From assembly GCF_008710095.1 (NCBI RefSeq), contig NZ_VYKJ01000012.1:141768-205767 (forward strand): a DNA stretch of 64,000 bases, in the 5' to 3' direction. This document shows positions 8,484-16,415 of the stretch, in pieces (position 1 is the first letter of the stretch; every line of letters starts with the position of its first letter). The position numbers were made by a program, and so were the translations under genes. The notes beneath the pieces were generated by a model. It was not told where the DNA came from. It worked only from the letters and a program-made list of their open reading frames with translations, and made no database searches. The stretch comes from Affinibrenneria salicis (GTDB taxonomy: Bacteria; Pseudomonadota; Gammaproteobacteria; Enterobacterales; Enterobacteriaceae).

Positions 8484-9230
8484 ATGAACGAAAAAGTATC
8501 AATCATTATGCCGGCGTACAACGCGGCAAAAACCATCCGGCAGTCGATTCTGGGCGTGCTTAATCAGAGCTGGCAGGACTATCACCTGTACGTGGTCGAC
8601 GACGCCTCGACGGACGACACCGCTCGGGTCGTGCGGCCGTTTATCAGCGACAGGCTGACTTACCTGCGCAACCGCAGCAATCAGGGGGTGGCCGAAACGC
8701 GCAACGTGGCGCTCGAAGCGGCGCGCGGCGACTATATCGCCTTTTGCGACAGCGACGATATCTGGTACGGGCATAAGCTGGCGCGCCAGGTGAGCATTCT
8801 GGACAGCGGCCGTTATGACGTGGTGTGTTCTCACTACCACACCTTCGAACAGGATCCGGAACAGGTCAGGAATTATCGCGGCGGCGCGGAAATTATCGCC
8901 TACGACGACATGCTGAAGAGCAACTGGATCGGCAATCTAACCGGGATCTACAACCAGCGCCGCACGGGGAAGGTGTATCAGCGCCGGGTCGGACACGAAG
9001 ATTACGTGATGTGGCTGTCGGTGCTGGCGCAGGCGCGCAACCGGCAGGCGTACTGCGTGCCGGAGGCGCTGGCGCTATACCGGCTGTCGCCGCAGTCGGT
9101 ATCCGGCAACAAGATTCGGGCGGCCGACTGGCAGTGGCGGATTTATCGCCGCTATCTGGGATTATCCTGGCAGATGTCCTGCTATATGTTCTCGGCCTAT
9201 CTGTATAACGCGGTAATGAAACGACAATGA
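8484..9230 (+). CDS. Glycosyltransferase family 2 (EPS)
   Basis: A 248-residue GT-A-fold glycosyltransferase of family 2, AmsE-like. The N-terminal strand VSIIMPAYNAAKTI, Asp39-Asp40 in VVDDASTDDT and the metal-binding DSDD motif (89-92) are all present. It would act on the cytoplasmic face in building the EPS repeat unit. ATG 8484 follows the previous stop by 7 bases and has GAGGCG as ribosome binding site. Its TGA overlaps the ATG of the next gene (ATGA), a sign of translational coupling. Confidence 0.9.
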   Translation: MNEKVSIIMPAYNAAKTIRQSILGVLNQSWQDYHLYVVDDASTDDTARVVRPFISDRLTYLRNRSNQGVAETRNVALEAARGDYIAFCDSDDIWYGHKLARQVSILDSGRYDVVCSHYHTFEQDPEQVRNYRGGAEIIAYDDMLKSNWIGNLTGIYNQRRTGKVYQRRVGHEDYVMWLSVLAQARNRQAYCVPEALALYRLSPQSVSGNKIRAADWQWRIYRRYLGLSWQMSCYMFSAYLYNAVMKRQ

Positions 9231-10441
9231 GCGCCGCCACTTTCTTGCGGCGCGGCCTGGCGCTGGCCGCCGGGCTCTGGCTGAGCGCCGCCAGCGCCGG
9301 CGCGCCGGCGGTCGACGCCGGACTGAACGCGCCGCTCGCCGGGGGGCGCGCCGAACCGAACCGGGTCACGCTGGATGCCCAGGGCTATACGCTGCGCGAC
9401 GGTCAGCGTTTCTTTCCGCTCGGCATCTATATGTATGGCGAGATGGCGACGGATGAGCACCTGGCGCGCATTCGCGACGCCGGATTCAATACCTTGCTGA
9501 ACTATAACTACGGCGCGGGGCGCGATCCCTACCAGTACTTTCGCAAGACGCAACAGTATGGCCTGCAGGTGATCTACTCGGTGAAGGATTTCTACGCCGG
9601 CACCCGCTTTGCGCCGAAAACCCGTCTGAGCTATGAGCAACTGACCGCCCGCTACGTGGAGCGGTTTCGTCATCAGCCGAATCTGCTGGCCTGGTACATC
9701 AATGACGAACTGGGGCCGGACTATGTGCCGCAGCTCGAACAGATGCACCGCCAGGTTAAACAGTTGGACCCGGATCGGCTGACGTTCCAGGTGCTGAATC
9801 AGATCGGGATGCTCAAGTCCTATTTCAACAGTACGGATGTGCTGGCCAGCGATCCTTATCCGGTGGGGGTGGACGCCAACCTGAACCGGACGCTCAGCTA
9901 TACCCGGCAGACGGTGGCGGCGGCGGAACAGGCCAGAGGCGCCTGGCTGGTGATCCAGATTATGGATCACGCCGCCTATAACCGTTGGCGTTGGCCGTAT
10001 CAGCCCAGCGAAGCGGAAATTCGCAATCAGGCCTGGCTGGGGTTGATTGGCGGCGCCAAAGGTCTGCTGTTCTACTCCTATACCGATCTGTTTTACAAAC
10101 GCCAGCGCGGCGCTTTCCGGCAACAGGAATTTGACGACGTCTGGCAGGACGTCAGCCAGGTCGCGCGCCAGCTCGACAGCTTTAATCCGTTCCTGCTTTC
10201 CGGCGACAGCCAGCTGCTGAACGGCAGCGACGAGCGCCTTGCGGCGCGGCTGTTTATCGACGGCGATCGCGGCCTGGTGTTGATCGTCAACCCCTATTAT
10301 CGACCGATAACCTCACGCTTTGCGCTGCCCGACGGCTGGCGCTGGCAGGGACAAAGCCAGATAGACGCGGCATTGCCGTCCATGGGCAGCCGCGCCCTGC
10401 GGCTGCAGCGCGCGACAGAAAAGGATAACCCATCGTCATGA
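9227..10441 (+). CDS. Secreted glycosidase-like (beta/alpha)8 protein
   Basis: A 404-residue protein with a Sec signal peptide (RRG, hydrophobic core LALAAGLWLSAASA, likely cleavage near residue 27), so it acts in the periplasm or outside. The remainder resembles clan GH-A TIM-barrel glycosidases: GIYMYGEM near 67-73, LAWYINDEL with Asn159-Asp160-Glu161 where the acid/base Glu is expected, DPYPVG (209-214), and GGAKGLLFYSY (275-285). In the strand where a nucleophile Glu would normally sit the sequence is VIQIMDH (242-248), so the usual second Glu is not obvious. It could trim, edit or degrade the polymer. It is joined by ATGA overlaps to glycosyltransferase genes on both sides, so it is an integral operon member. 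Function is inferred from fold only. Confidence 0.7.
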   Translation: MSAATFLRRGLALAAGLWLSAASAGAPAVDAGLNAPLAGGRAEPNRVTLDAQGYTLRDGQRFFPLGIYMYGEMATDEHLARIRDAGFNTLLNYNYGAGRDPYQYFRKTQQYGLQVIYSVKDFYAGTRFAPKTRLSYEQLTARYVERFRHQPNLLAWYINDELGPDYVPQLEQMHRQVKQLDPDRLTFQVLNQIGMLKSYFNSTDVLASDPYPVGVDANLNRTLSYTRQTVAAAEQARGAWLVIQIMDHAAYNRWRWPYQPSEAEIRNQAWLGLIGGAKGLLFYSYTDLFYKRQRGAFRQQEFDDVWQDVSQVARQLDSFNPFLLSGDSQLLNGSDERLAARLFIDGDRGLVLIVNPYYRPITSRFALPDGWRWQGQSQIDAALPSMGSRALRLQRATEKDNPSS

Positions 10442-11424
10442 ACATAATGCTAAGCCTGATCATTCCGGTTTATAAGGTTGAGGCTTATATCGAAGACTGT
10501 CTGAACTCGGTGCTGAGCCAGCTGCCGCCCTGGGCCGAAGTGATCCTGGTGAATGACGGCAGCCCGGACGACGCCATGCTCGTCGCCGGCCAGGTCATCG
10601 AACGTTTCGTCCATCTGCAGCGTCAGATCATCATCCTGGAACAGCCTAATCAGGGACTGAGCGCCGCCCGCAATACCGGGATCGGCCATGCCCGCGGCCG
10701 CTATATCGGCTTCTTGGATTCGGACGATCTGTTGCTGGCCGACTACTTTAATTTGCTTGGCCGACTGCTGGCGGATAATCCGCAGGCGGATATCGTGGCG
10801 TTTAACGCGCGTCGTTTCTCCGCCATCAGCGAGGGACATATTCAGTCGGACGGCGTGATGAATATGGTGGCCGGCAATGACGTCGCGCAGGATCGCGGCG
10901 CCAGGCTGGCGCTGCTGCAGGACACGTTCAATCGCGGCATGTGGTACGCCTGGGCGCGCATCTATCATGCGACGCTGTTCGAAGGGGCGCGTTTTCCGCG
11001 CGGGCGGAATTTCGAGGATATTCATCTGATCCCGCAGCTTTATCTGCAGGCGCAGCGTTTTGTCACCTGCACCGCGCCGCTGGTGGCCTACCGCTGCAAT
11101 CCCGACGGCATCACGCGCGCGCCGAAACGGCGCGATCTGGACGATCTGGATCATGCGCTCAGCCATGCCGCGCTGGCGCGCCATGAGGGACAGGAGCAGG
11201 GCCTGTATTCAATTCTGTACGTCACCACGCTGAAAGCCCGGCTGCTGGTCGGACTCGAATGTCTGGGACTGGCGTCGGCGCTGCGTGAAACCATCGGCCT
11301 GAAACGCAGCTATCCGTCGCTGAACCGCGAAGAGCAGCGTCTGCTGAGCCGCCGCAATTTGCTGTTTTACCACAGTCCGCTGTCCTACTACCTGGCGGCC
11401 AGCCTGCGTAACCGCGTTGGATAA
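10438..11424 (+). CDS. Glycosyltransferase family 2 (EPS)
   Basis: A 328-residue GT2 glycosyltransferase, AmsB-like in N-terminal sequence (LSLIIPVYKVEAYIEDCLNS). NDGS (39-42) and the metal-binding DSDD (94-97) are intact, as is NQGLSAARNTG (71-81). The C-terminal third is more divergent and may contact the acceptor. It starts within the stop codon of the glycosidase-like gene (ATGA), which argues for coupled translation. It is predicted to add one sugar of the EPS repeat at the inner face of the cytoplasmic membrane; donor and linkage cannot be assigned. Confidence 0.9.
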   Translation: MNIMLSLIIPVYKVEAYIEDCLNSVLSQLPPWAEVILVNDGSPDDAMLVAGQVIERFVHLQRQIIILEQPNQGLSAARNTGIGHARGRYIGFLDSDDLLLADYFNLLGRLLADNPQADIVAFNARRFSAISEGHIQSDGVMNMVAGNDVAQDRGARLALLQDTFNRGMWYAWARIYHATLFEGARFPRGRNFEDIHLIPQLYLQAQRFVTCTAPLVAYRCNPDGITRAPKRRDLDDLDHALSHAALARHEGQEQGLYSILYVTTLKARLLVGLECLGLASALRETIGLKRSYPSLNREEQRLLSRRNLLFYHSPLSYYLAASLRNRVG

Positions 11425-11425
11425 T

Positions 11426-12325
11426 ATGATGAATACGACAGTTAGCGTTATTATTCCCACCTATGGCCGCAGCGAGATGCTGGCGCGCGCCGTCGACAGC
11501 GTGCTGGCGCAGAGCTGGCCCGCGGTGGAAATCATTGTGGTGGACGACAATCCGCCCGGTGAGGTCCGGCGCAGCACCCGGCAGCGTCTGTCGCCCTATA
11601 TCGAGCGGCGGCAGATCGTTTATTGCCCGAGGCGGCGCAACGGGGGCGGTGCGCTGGCGCGCAACAGCGGTATTTTGCGCGCCAGCGGCGAATACATCAC
11701 CTTTCTCGATGATGATGATTATTACTATCCGGAAAAAATCGCCCGGCAACTGGCGTTTATGCGTCAGGGACAATACGACGTCAGCCTGTGCGATATGGAT
11801 ATTCTGCGCGACGGGCGCATGCAGACCAACTACTACCGCGCGCGCTGCGCCGACCTGCAGGATTTCATGCTGGCCGGCGTCGCCTATACGCCGATGATCA
11901 TGCTGCGGCGCCGGGCGGCGATCGCGGTGCGTGGTTTTTTCGATACGCCGCGCTATCAGGATCATATCTTCCTGTACCGACTGCTGGCGGCCGATATGCG
12001 TATCGGCACGCTGCATGAACGGCTGGCGGTGCATAACGATCACGATGGCGAGCGTATCACCACCAGCGCGAAGGGCATTGTGGGCTATCGGAATAAAATC
12101 GCCTTTGAACGTCGGCTGATGGGGCGGATTTCGCCGCGTGCGCGCGCCATTATGCGTTTGCGTCACAACTGCATTAATTCGCGCATCATTACCGATAGCC
12201 GCAGCCGCATCGGCGGACTGCTGGTCGGTATAAAAGGCATTGTTTACATCAACAGTCCGCTGGCCGCGGCGGTGTACGTGAAAAACATCATGCGCAATCT
12301 ATTCTTTAAGGGCGCGCCCTTTTGA
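11426..12325 (+). CDS. Glycosyltransferase family 2 (EPS, last gene)
   Basis: A 299-residue GT2 glycosyltransferase. VSVIIPTYGRSEML begins the GT-A fold, VVDDNPPG (39-45) holds the nucleotide-binding Asp pair, and FLDDDDYYY (93-101) provides the metal-binding acidic run. GGGALARNSGI (74-83) is the usual acceptor-side motif. ATG 11426 lies one base after the previous stop; ATG 11429 and an upstream in-frame TTG 11417 are alternatives, and no strong ribosome binding site decides between them. It is the last gene of the EPS operon and is followed by a strong hairpin at 12426-12470. Confidence 0.87.
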   Translation: MMNTTVSVIIPTYGRSEMLARAVDSVLAQSWPAVEIIVVDDNPPGEVRRSTRQRLSPYIERRQIVYCPRRRNGGGALARNSGILRASGEYITFLDDDDYYYPEKIARQLAFMRQGQYDVSLCDMDILRDGRMQTNYYRARCADLQDFMLAGVAYTPMIMLRRRAAIAVRGFFDTPRYQDHIFLYRLLAADMRIGTLHERLAVHNDHDGERITTSAKGIVGYRNKIAFERRLMGRISPRARAIMRLRHNCINSRIITDSRSRIGGLLVGIKGIVYINSPLAAAVYVKNIMRNLFFKGAPF

Positions 12326-12425
12326 CGTGAATCGCCGGGGACGGCGCGGCGGCCGGTTATTCTTGCCAATTGGCGACCGATACGGCAAAGTCAGCGCCAG
12401 CATGAGCCGGACCCGATAAATAGCG

Positions 12426-12470
12426 GGCTGCGGGACGGCGGCGAGCGAACGCGGCCGCCGTCCCGCAGCC
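12426..12470 (+). terminator. 17-bp perfect inverted repeat after the EPS operon
   Basis: GGCTGCGGGACGGCGGC at 12426-12442 is the exact reverse complement of 12454-12470, with an 11-base loop. It lies 100 bases after the last EPS gene and 57 before ubiX, on a GC-rich background. No T-run follows on either strand, so it is not a textbook intrinsic terminator. It may stop or stabilise the EPS transcript, or be a repeat of REP type. Confidence 0.5.
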
Positions 12471-12526
12471 GGAAAGATGAAGGATAAACTGCGCCCGAAA
12501 CGGGCGGCCAGCCAGAGGCAGGGTGG

Positions 12527-13120
12527 ATGAAACGACTGATTATTGGTATTTCGGGCGCCAGCGGCGTGATTTACGGCGTGCGGCTGCTGCAGGTTTTGCA
12601 ACCGGTAGCCGGCATTGAAACGCATCTGATTATGAGCAACGCGGCGCGGCAGACGCTGGCGCTGGAAAGCGACTGCAGCCTGCGGGAGATTCAGGCGCTG
12701 GCCGACGTGGTGTATGACTGCCGCGATATCGCCGCCAGCATCTCTTCCGGCTCGTTTACCACGGCGGGCATGGTGATTTTGCCCTGTTCGATCAAGACGC
12801 TGTCGGCCATTGTGCACAGCTACAGCGATAATCTGCTGACGCGCGCGGCGGATGTCGTTCTGAAAGAGCGTCGGCGTCTGGTGCTGTGCGTGCGCGAAAC
12901 GCCGCTGCACCTTGGCCATCTGCGTCTGATGACCGCGGCCGCCGAGCTGGGCGCGGTCATTATGCCGCCGGTGCCGGCGTTTTATCATCGCCCGGCCAGC
13001 GTTGACGACATTATTAATCAGACGGTTAACCGGGTTCTCGACCAGCTCGATATTCGGCTGGAACAGGATCTGTTCACCCGCTGGTCAGGCGGAAAATCCT
13101 CGTCAGCCGACGACGAATAG
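12527..13120 (+). CDS. ubiX: UbiX flavin prenyltransferase
   Basis: A 197-residue UbiX/Pad1-family protein. It joins dimethylallyl phosphate to FMN to make the prenylated flavin used by the UbiD decarboxylase in ubiquinone synthesis. The N-terminal FMN-binding motif LIIGISGASGVIYGVRLL and the later SSGSF (about 79-83), MVILPCSIKTLSAI (about 88-101) and LCVRETPLHLGHLRLM (about 127-142) are characteristic. Length agrees with E. coli UbiX (189) apart from a short tail. In E. coli ubiX also sits directly before argT-hisJ. Here the gene before it is the EPS operon rather than purF. Confidence 0.95.
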   Translation: MKRLIIGISGASGVIYGVRLLQVLQPVAGIETHLIMSNAARQTLALESDCSLREIQALADVVYDCRDIAASISSGSFTTAGMVILPCSIKTLSAIVHSYSDNLLTRAADVVLKERRRLVLCVRETPLHLGHLRLMTAAAELGAVIMPPVPAFYHRPASVDDIINQTVNRVLDQLDIRLEQDLFTRWSGGKSSSADDE

Positions 13121-13168
13121 CGTTACCCGGGAGGCGACGCGCAGGCGCGCCTGCACACCGACAAGGCG

Positions 13169-13184
13169 TGCACCGTTTTTGTGC
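13169..13184 (+). promoter_or_regulatory. Candidate NtrC site upstream of hisJ
   Basis: TGCACCGTTTTTGTGC fits the NtrC core GCAC-N7-GTGC exactly. A further half-site, TGGTGCAC, lies at 13202-13209. Both are about 145-185 bases upstream of the start point expected from the sigma54-type promoter at 13327, a normal place for NtrC enhancer sites. The rest of the 375-base gap 13121-13495 shows no credible gene. Confidence 0.6.
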
Positions 13185-13326
13185 TTTCGGTTGTTCTATT
13201 ATGGTGCACGGCCGTCGCCCGCCGTTCACGATTGATCCGTTCCGCCGCCGTTCATGCCGCCGCCTTTCGTTCTTTTGCTTTGTCTTCTCGCTTTTGACGA
13301 TGTCCAGTACCGTGAATTGTTCACTG

Positions 13327-13342
13327 TGGCACGAATACTGCA
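13327..13342 (+). promoter_or_regulatory. Sigma54-type (-24/-12) promoter for hisJ
   Basis: TGGCACGAATACTGCA matches the RpoN consensus TGGCACR-N4-TTGCW with one mismatch (C for the first T of TTGC). The invariant GG and GC pairs are correctly spaced. Transcription would begin near 13353, leaving a leader of about 140 bases before hisJ. In Salmonella the homologous argT region is known to be under nitrogen (NtrC/RpoN) control, which agrees with the upstream NtrC-like sites. Confidence 0.7.
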
Positions 13343-13495
13343 ATGCAGAGCTTCACAGTAGAGGGCATCTTTGCGCCCGTTATCCCCGCCTCTTTTCGGT
13401 TGTGCCGGCGGCGCTCGTTCCCGCCGCCCCGCCAACCGAAAGCGATGGGGGATATTTCTGATGGACACATACATACTTATGCTGAGGGCAGGTAG

Positions 13496-14278
13496 ATGAA
13501 TAAAATGATAAAACGCGTTTCGCTGGTTCTGGCTTTAATGGCGGCGGGCAGCGCCGTAGCCGCCGCACCTAAAAATATTCGTCTGGGTACCGATCCGACC
13601 TATGCCCCCTTTGAATCTAAAAACGCCAGCGGGGAGTTGGTTGGCTTCGACATCGATCTGGCTAAAGAGATGTGCAAACGCATGCAGGCCAACTGCACCT
13701 TCGTGGAAAGCGATTTTGACGCGCTGATCCCGTCGCTGAAGGCGAAAAAGATCGATGCGATCATCTCCTCGCTGTCGATCACCGAAAAGCGCCTGCAGGA
13801 AATCGCCTTTACGGAAAAACTGTATGCCGCCAATGCGCGCCTGATCGCGAAGAAGGGGTCCACCATTCAGCCGACGGTTGAGTCGCTGCGCGGCAAGCGC
13901 GTCGGCGTGCTGCAGGGCACCACGCAGGAAGCGTATTCTAACGCGCTGTGGCAGCCGAAGGGCGTCGACATCGTGGCCTACCAGAATCAGGAGCTGGTCT
14001 ACGCCGACCTGACCTCCGGCCGTCTGGACGCCGCGTTTCAGGATGAAGTGGCGGCCAGCGAAGGCTTCTTAAAACAGCCGGTGGGTAAAGATTACGCTTT
14101 CGCCGGCCCGGCGGTAAAAGACGATAAATTCTTTGGCGTCGGCACCGGCATGGGCCTGCGTAAAGACGATACCGAGCTGAAAGCGGCGCTGGATAAAGCC
14201 TTCGACGAGATGCGCAAAGACGGTACCTACGATGAACTGGCGAAAAAATATTTCGATTTCGACGTCTACGGCGGCTGA
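13496..14278 (+). CDS. hisJ: Histidine/lysine-arginine-ornithine periplasmic binding protein
   Basis: A 260-residue periplasmic solute-binding protein of the HisJ/ArgT family (family 3 amino-acid binding). Signal peptide: [23 protein letters not shown]. The mature start ([19 protein letters not shown]) and the motif [18 protein letters not shown] are nearly identical to E. coli HisJ, as is the C-terminus [12 protein letters not shown]. The two Cys of the HisJ disulphide (CKRMQANC) are kept. HisJ normally delivers histidine, and ArgT arginine/lysine/ornithine, to the HisQMP transporter. Here hisQ, hisM and hisP do not follow: a terminator and the convergent yfcH come next. There is only one binding protein where E. 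coli has argT and hisJ. The transporter must be encoded elsewhere or lost. Confidence 0.93.
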   Translation: MNKMIKRVSLVLALMAAGSAVAAAPKNIRLGTDPTYAPFESKNASGELVGFDIDLAKEMCKRMQANCTFVESDFDALIPSLKAKKIDAIISSLSITEKRLQEIAFTEKLYAANARLIAKKGSTIQPTVESLRGKRVGVLQGTTQEAYSNALWQPKGVDIVAYQNQELVYADLTSGRLDAAFQDEVAASEGFLKQPVGKDYAFAGPAVKDDKFFGVGTGMGLRKDDTELKAALDKAFDEMRKDGTYDELAKKYFDFDVYGG

Positions 14279-14295
14279 TTAGCCCGTCGATCCGC

Positions 14296-14325
14296 CCGCC
14301 CGCCATTCGGCGGGCGGTGTTATTT
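14296..14325 (+). terminator. Rho-independent terminator after hisJ
   Basis: CCGCCCGCC (14296-14304) pairs perfectly with GGCGGGCGG (14309-14317) around a 4-base loop, followed by TGTTATTTT. It lies 18 bases after the hisJ stop and ends the transcript before convergent yfcH. Confidence 0.8.
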
Positions 14326-14399
14326 TAGCCCGCCTGCGCTGTTGCGCGCCGTCTTCCCCCGCATTTCTTTTGCTCCGCGCCTGACGAGGCCCGAACGGA

Positions 14400-15320
14400 T
14401 TAGGTTGAGCGGGACGCGGGGGTGGGGCTGAGCAGATCCTGCAGCGCCTCTTTCAGTTCAAAAAAGCGGAAGCCGAATCCCGCCGCCTCCAGCCGGCCCG
14501 GGATGGCGCGCTGGCCGCCCAGCACCAGTACGGCCGCTTCGCCCAGCGCCAGACGGATAGCCCAGGCCGGCGCCCGCATAAAGCCGGGGCGATCCAGCGT
14601 CTGCGCCAGCGTGGCGGTAAACTGCTCATTGCGTACCGGCCAGGGCGAAACCATATTGAACGGGCCGCGCAGTATCGGGTTATCCAGCAGATAGAGAATG
14701 GCGTTGACCATATCGTCGATATGAATCCAGGGCAGATACTGTTTGCCGGAGCCCAGCGGGCCGCCCAGACCGAAACGGAACAGCGGCAGCATCTTCGCCA
14801 GCGCGCCGCCTTCCGCCGAGAGCACCACGCCGGTGCGCAGCAGGCAGACGCGGGTGCGTTCGCTTTCCGCCGCCTGCGCCAGCGACTCCCAGCGGGCGCA
14901 CAGGCGGTGAGTGAACTCGTTGACCGGGGTTTCATCTTCATTGACCAGCGCCGCGCCCTGATCGCCGTAATAGCCTACGGCGGAGCCGGAAATCAATACG
15001 CCGGGCGGTTCGCTGCTGGCGTTGATAAGCTGGGTCAGCCGTTCGGTTATCTCCCAACGGCTCCGGCAGAGGCGCTGTTTTTGCCGCTCGCTCCAGCGTT
15101 TGTCGGCGATCGGCTCGCCCGCCAGATTAATCACGCCGTCGAAACCGTCCAGCGATGTCCGCCCGTCAAGCGTTGACCAGTATTCCGCCTTGTTGCCCAG
15201 CAGGGCGGCGGCGCGGTGCGGATCGCGCGTCAGCACGGCGACCTGGTGGGAGAGTAGCTGTAACCGCCGGATCAGATGACGCCCGATAAGCCCGGTCCCG
15301 CCGGTGATCAATAATCGCAT
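14400..15320 (-). CDS. yfcH: YfcH family NAD(P)-dependent epimerase-like protein
   Basis: A 306-residue extended SDR of the TIGR01777/YfcH type. The nucleotide-binding motif is [15 protein letters not shown] at residues 2-16, followed by [19 protein letters not shown], a signature of the family, and [13 protein letters not shown] around the catalytic region. The C-terminal DUF1731-like part ([33 protein letters not shown]) is present. The substrate is not known in any species that I can name. GAGGTGTGAA before the ATG is a good ribosome binding site. It shares strand with folX upstream, as in E. coli. Confidence 0.92.
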   Translation of the reverse strand: MRLLITGGTGLIGRHLIRRLQLLSHQVAVLTRDPHRAAALLGNKAEYWSTLDGRTSLDGFDGVINLAGEPIADKRWSERQKQRLCRSRWEITERLTQLINASSEPPGVLISGSAVGYYGDQGAALVNEDETPVNEFTHRLCARWESLAQAAESERTRVCLLRTGVVLSAEGGALAKMLPLFRFGLGGPLGSGKQYLPWIHIDDMVNAILYLLDNPILRGPFNMVSPWPVRNEQFTATLAQTLDRPGFMRAPAWAIRLALGEAAVLVLGGQRAIPGRLEAAGFGFRFFELKEALQDLLSPTPASRST

Positions 15321-15487
15321 TTCACACCTCGTTTGCAGATATAGCCTTCACCTTCAGGCCGCCGCTGCGTTGGCCGCCTGCCATAATACGCGCCTGGTGT
15401 CTGAAACCGGACGCATTCGGCCCGGTTCGCTGCGGACGCGGCGACTTCCGTCCGCTCGCGGCCTGAAATCGGCGGGGCGTCGTCCGG

Positions 15488-15862
15488 CTATCGCGCCTTG
15501 CGATAACTCATGCTGATGGAGACGGAGTCGGCGTAACGCAAGGCGAATAATTTATCCACTTCTACTTCAGCATAGGTGATCCAGTCATGGGCGCTGGCGA
15601 TATCGAGCACATCCTGGGTCAATTTTTCCAGCAGGGCGAAGCGGTTGCCTTCCACATGACGAATAATATTTTTGCTAATAGTGCGGTAGTTCAGCGCATC
15701 CTCGATATTCTCGCTCGCGCGCGCAAGATGCGCCGGGTAGTGGATCACGACGTTGACGACGATATCCTGGCGGTTATTGATTTCTTCTTCCTTTATGCCG
15801 ACGAACGTGCGCAGCCGCAGGTTTTTAATGCGGATCACCGCATCGTTGAAAGGGTGTGGCAT
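15488..15862 (-). CDS. folX: FolX, dihydroneopterin triphosphate 2'-epimerase
   Basis: A 124-residue protein of the FolB/FolX fold that interconverts dihydroneopterin triphosphate and its monapterin form. The sequence [29 protein letters not shown] matches E. coli FolX very closely, as do [28 protein letters not shown] and [23 protein letters not shown] seven bases before the ATG is a strong ribosome binding site. It lies upstream of yfcH on the same strand with a 167-base gap that shows no gene, so it may be co-transcribed with it. Confidence 0.96.
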   Translation of the reverse strand: MPHPFNDAVIRIKNLRLRTFVGIKEEEINNRQDIVVNVVIHYPAHLARASENIEDALNYRTISKNIIRHVEGNRFALLEKLTQDVLDIASAHDWITYAEVEVDKLFALRYADSVSISMSYRKAR

Positions 15863-16037
15863 GGGACGGACCTCCTGTCTGATTAGCTGACGTTGCTCAT
15901 CGCTACCATAACAAAAAATGGCGCATTATGAATGCATTAGCACGTTGTTTCCGATTGCGCGACGGACGGCGGATAACGGCGAGCGCCATAAAGCAGCAGC
16001 GAAGTGAGGACTAAGTTTGTTACACTTAGCGTCTGGA

Positions 16038-16133
16038 TATATTCGGCATACTTCAGGTTGCAGGTGCGTTGACTGTATTATCCGGCCTTCATTGTTGGGC
16101 CTTGCCCTTTCCTGTAACCCGAATTGTTTATAC
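16038..16133 (+). repeat. Dispersed repeat, short copy B1
   Basis: In the 550-base gap between folX and yfcE, a short copy of the dispersed element runs from ATTCGGCATACTTCAGG, through TTGCAGGTGCGTTG, to CCTGTAACCCGAATTGTTTA. It abuts the longer copy B2, sharing the junction TATA. No gene is present. The folX promoter must lie within 15863-16037, but no clear -35/-10 pair was identified. Confidence 0.65.
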
Positions 16134-16387
16134 CCATTATGCTTCAGGTTGTAAGTGCGCTGGCTTTGTTATTTGCCCCGGGGGGCAGTCGCCAGCGGCG
16201 TTCACATCTGCCGGCGGCAGGTTTGTCGCTCACCCGGATCACCTATTTGTATCGGTTGCCGGGGAGTATGAGAGACATCCTGTTTGTCAGCGAAGGTTAG
16301 CCACTGGCTGGACAAATTCGTTGCCGACGAATTTGTCGCTGCGCCGCCGCCTGCCTGCAACCCGAATTATTTAGGGTATAGAGTATA
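16130..16387 (+). repeat. Dispersed repeat, long copy B2
   Basis: It starts TATACCCATTATGCTTCAGG and ends CTGCAACCCGAATTATTTAG then GGTATA. Its interior shares blocks with the inverted copy at 34195-34535: a GGCGTTCA..GGTTTGTCGC..ATCACCTAT block, and an imperfect palindrome around GACAAATTCGTTGCCGACG (near 16313-16340) beside GCCACTGGCTG. It ends only 29 bases before yfcE, so it may alter that gene's leader. Confidence 0.7.
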
Positions 16388-16415
16388 AATGCGTAACGGA
16401 TCGGAGAGTAAGGTG

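Noticed and set aside
13168..13461. 97-codon frame upstream of hisJ
   Set aside because: It covers the NtrC-like site and the sigma54-type promoter and has no protein-like features.
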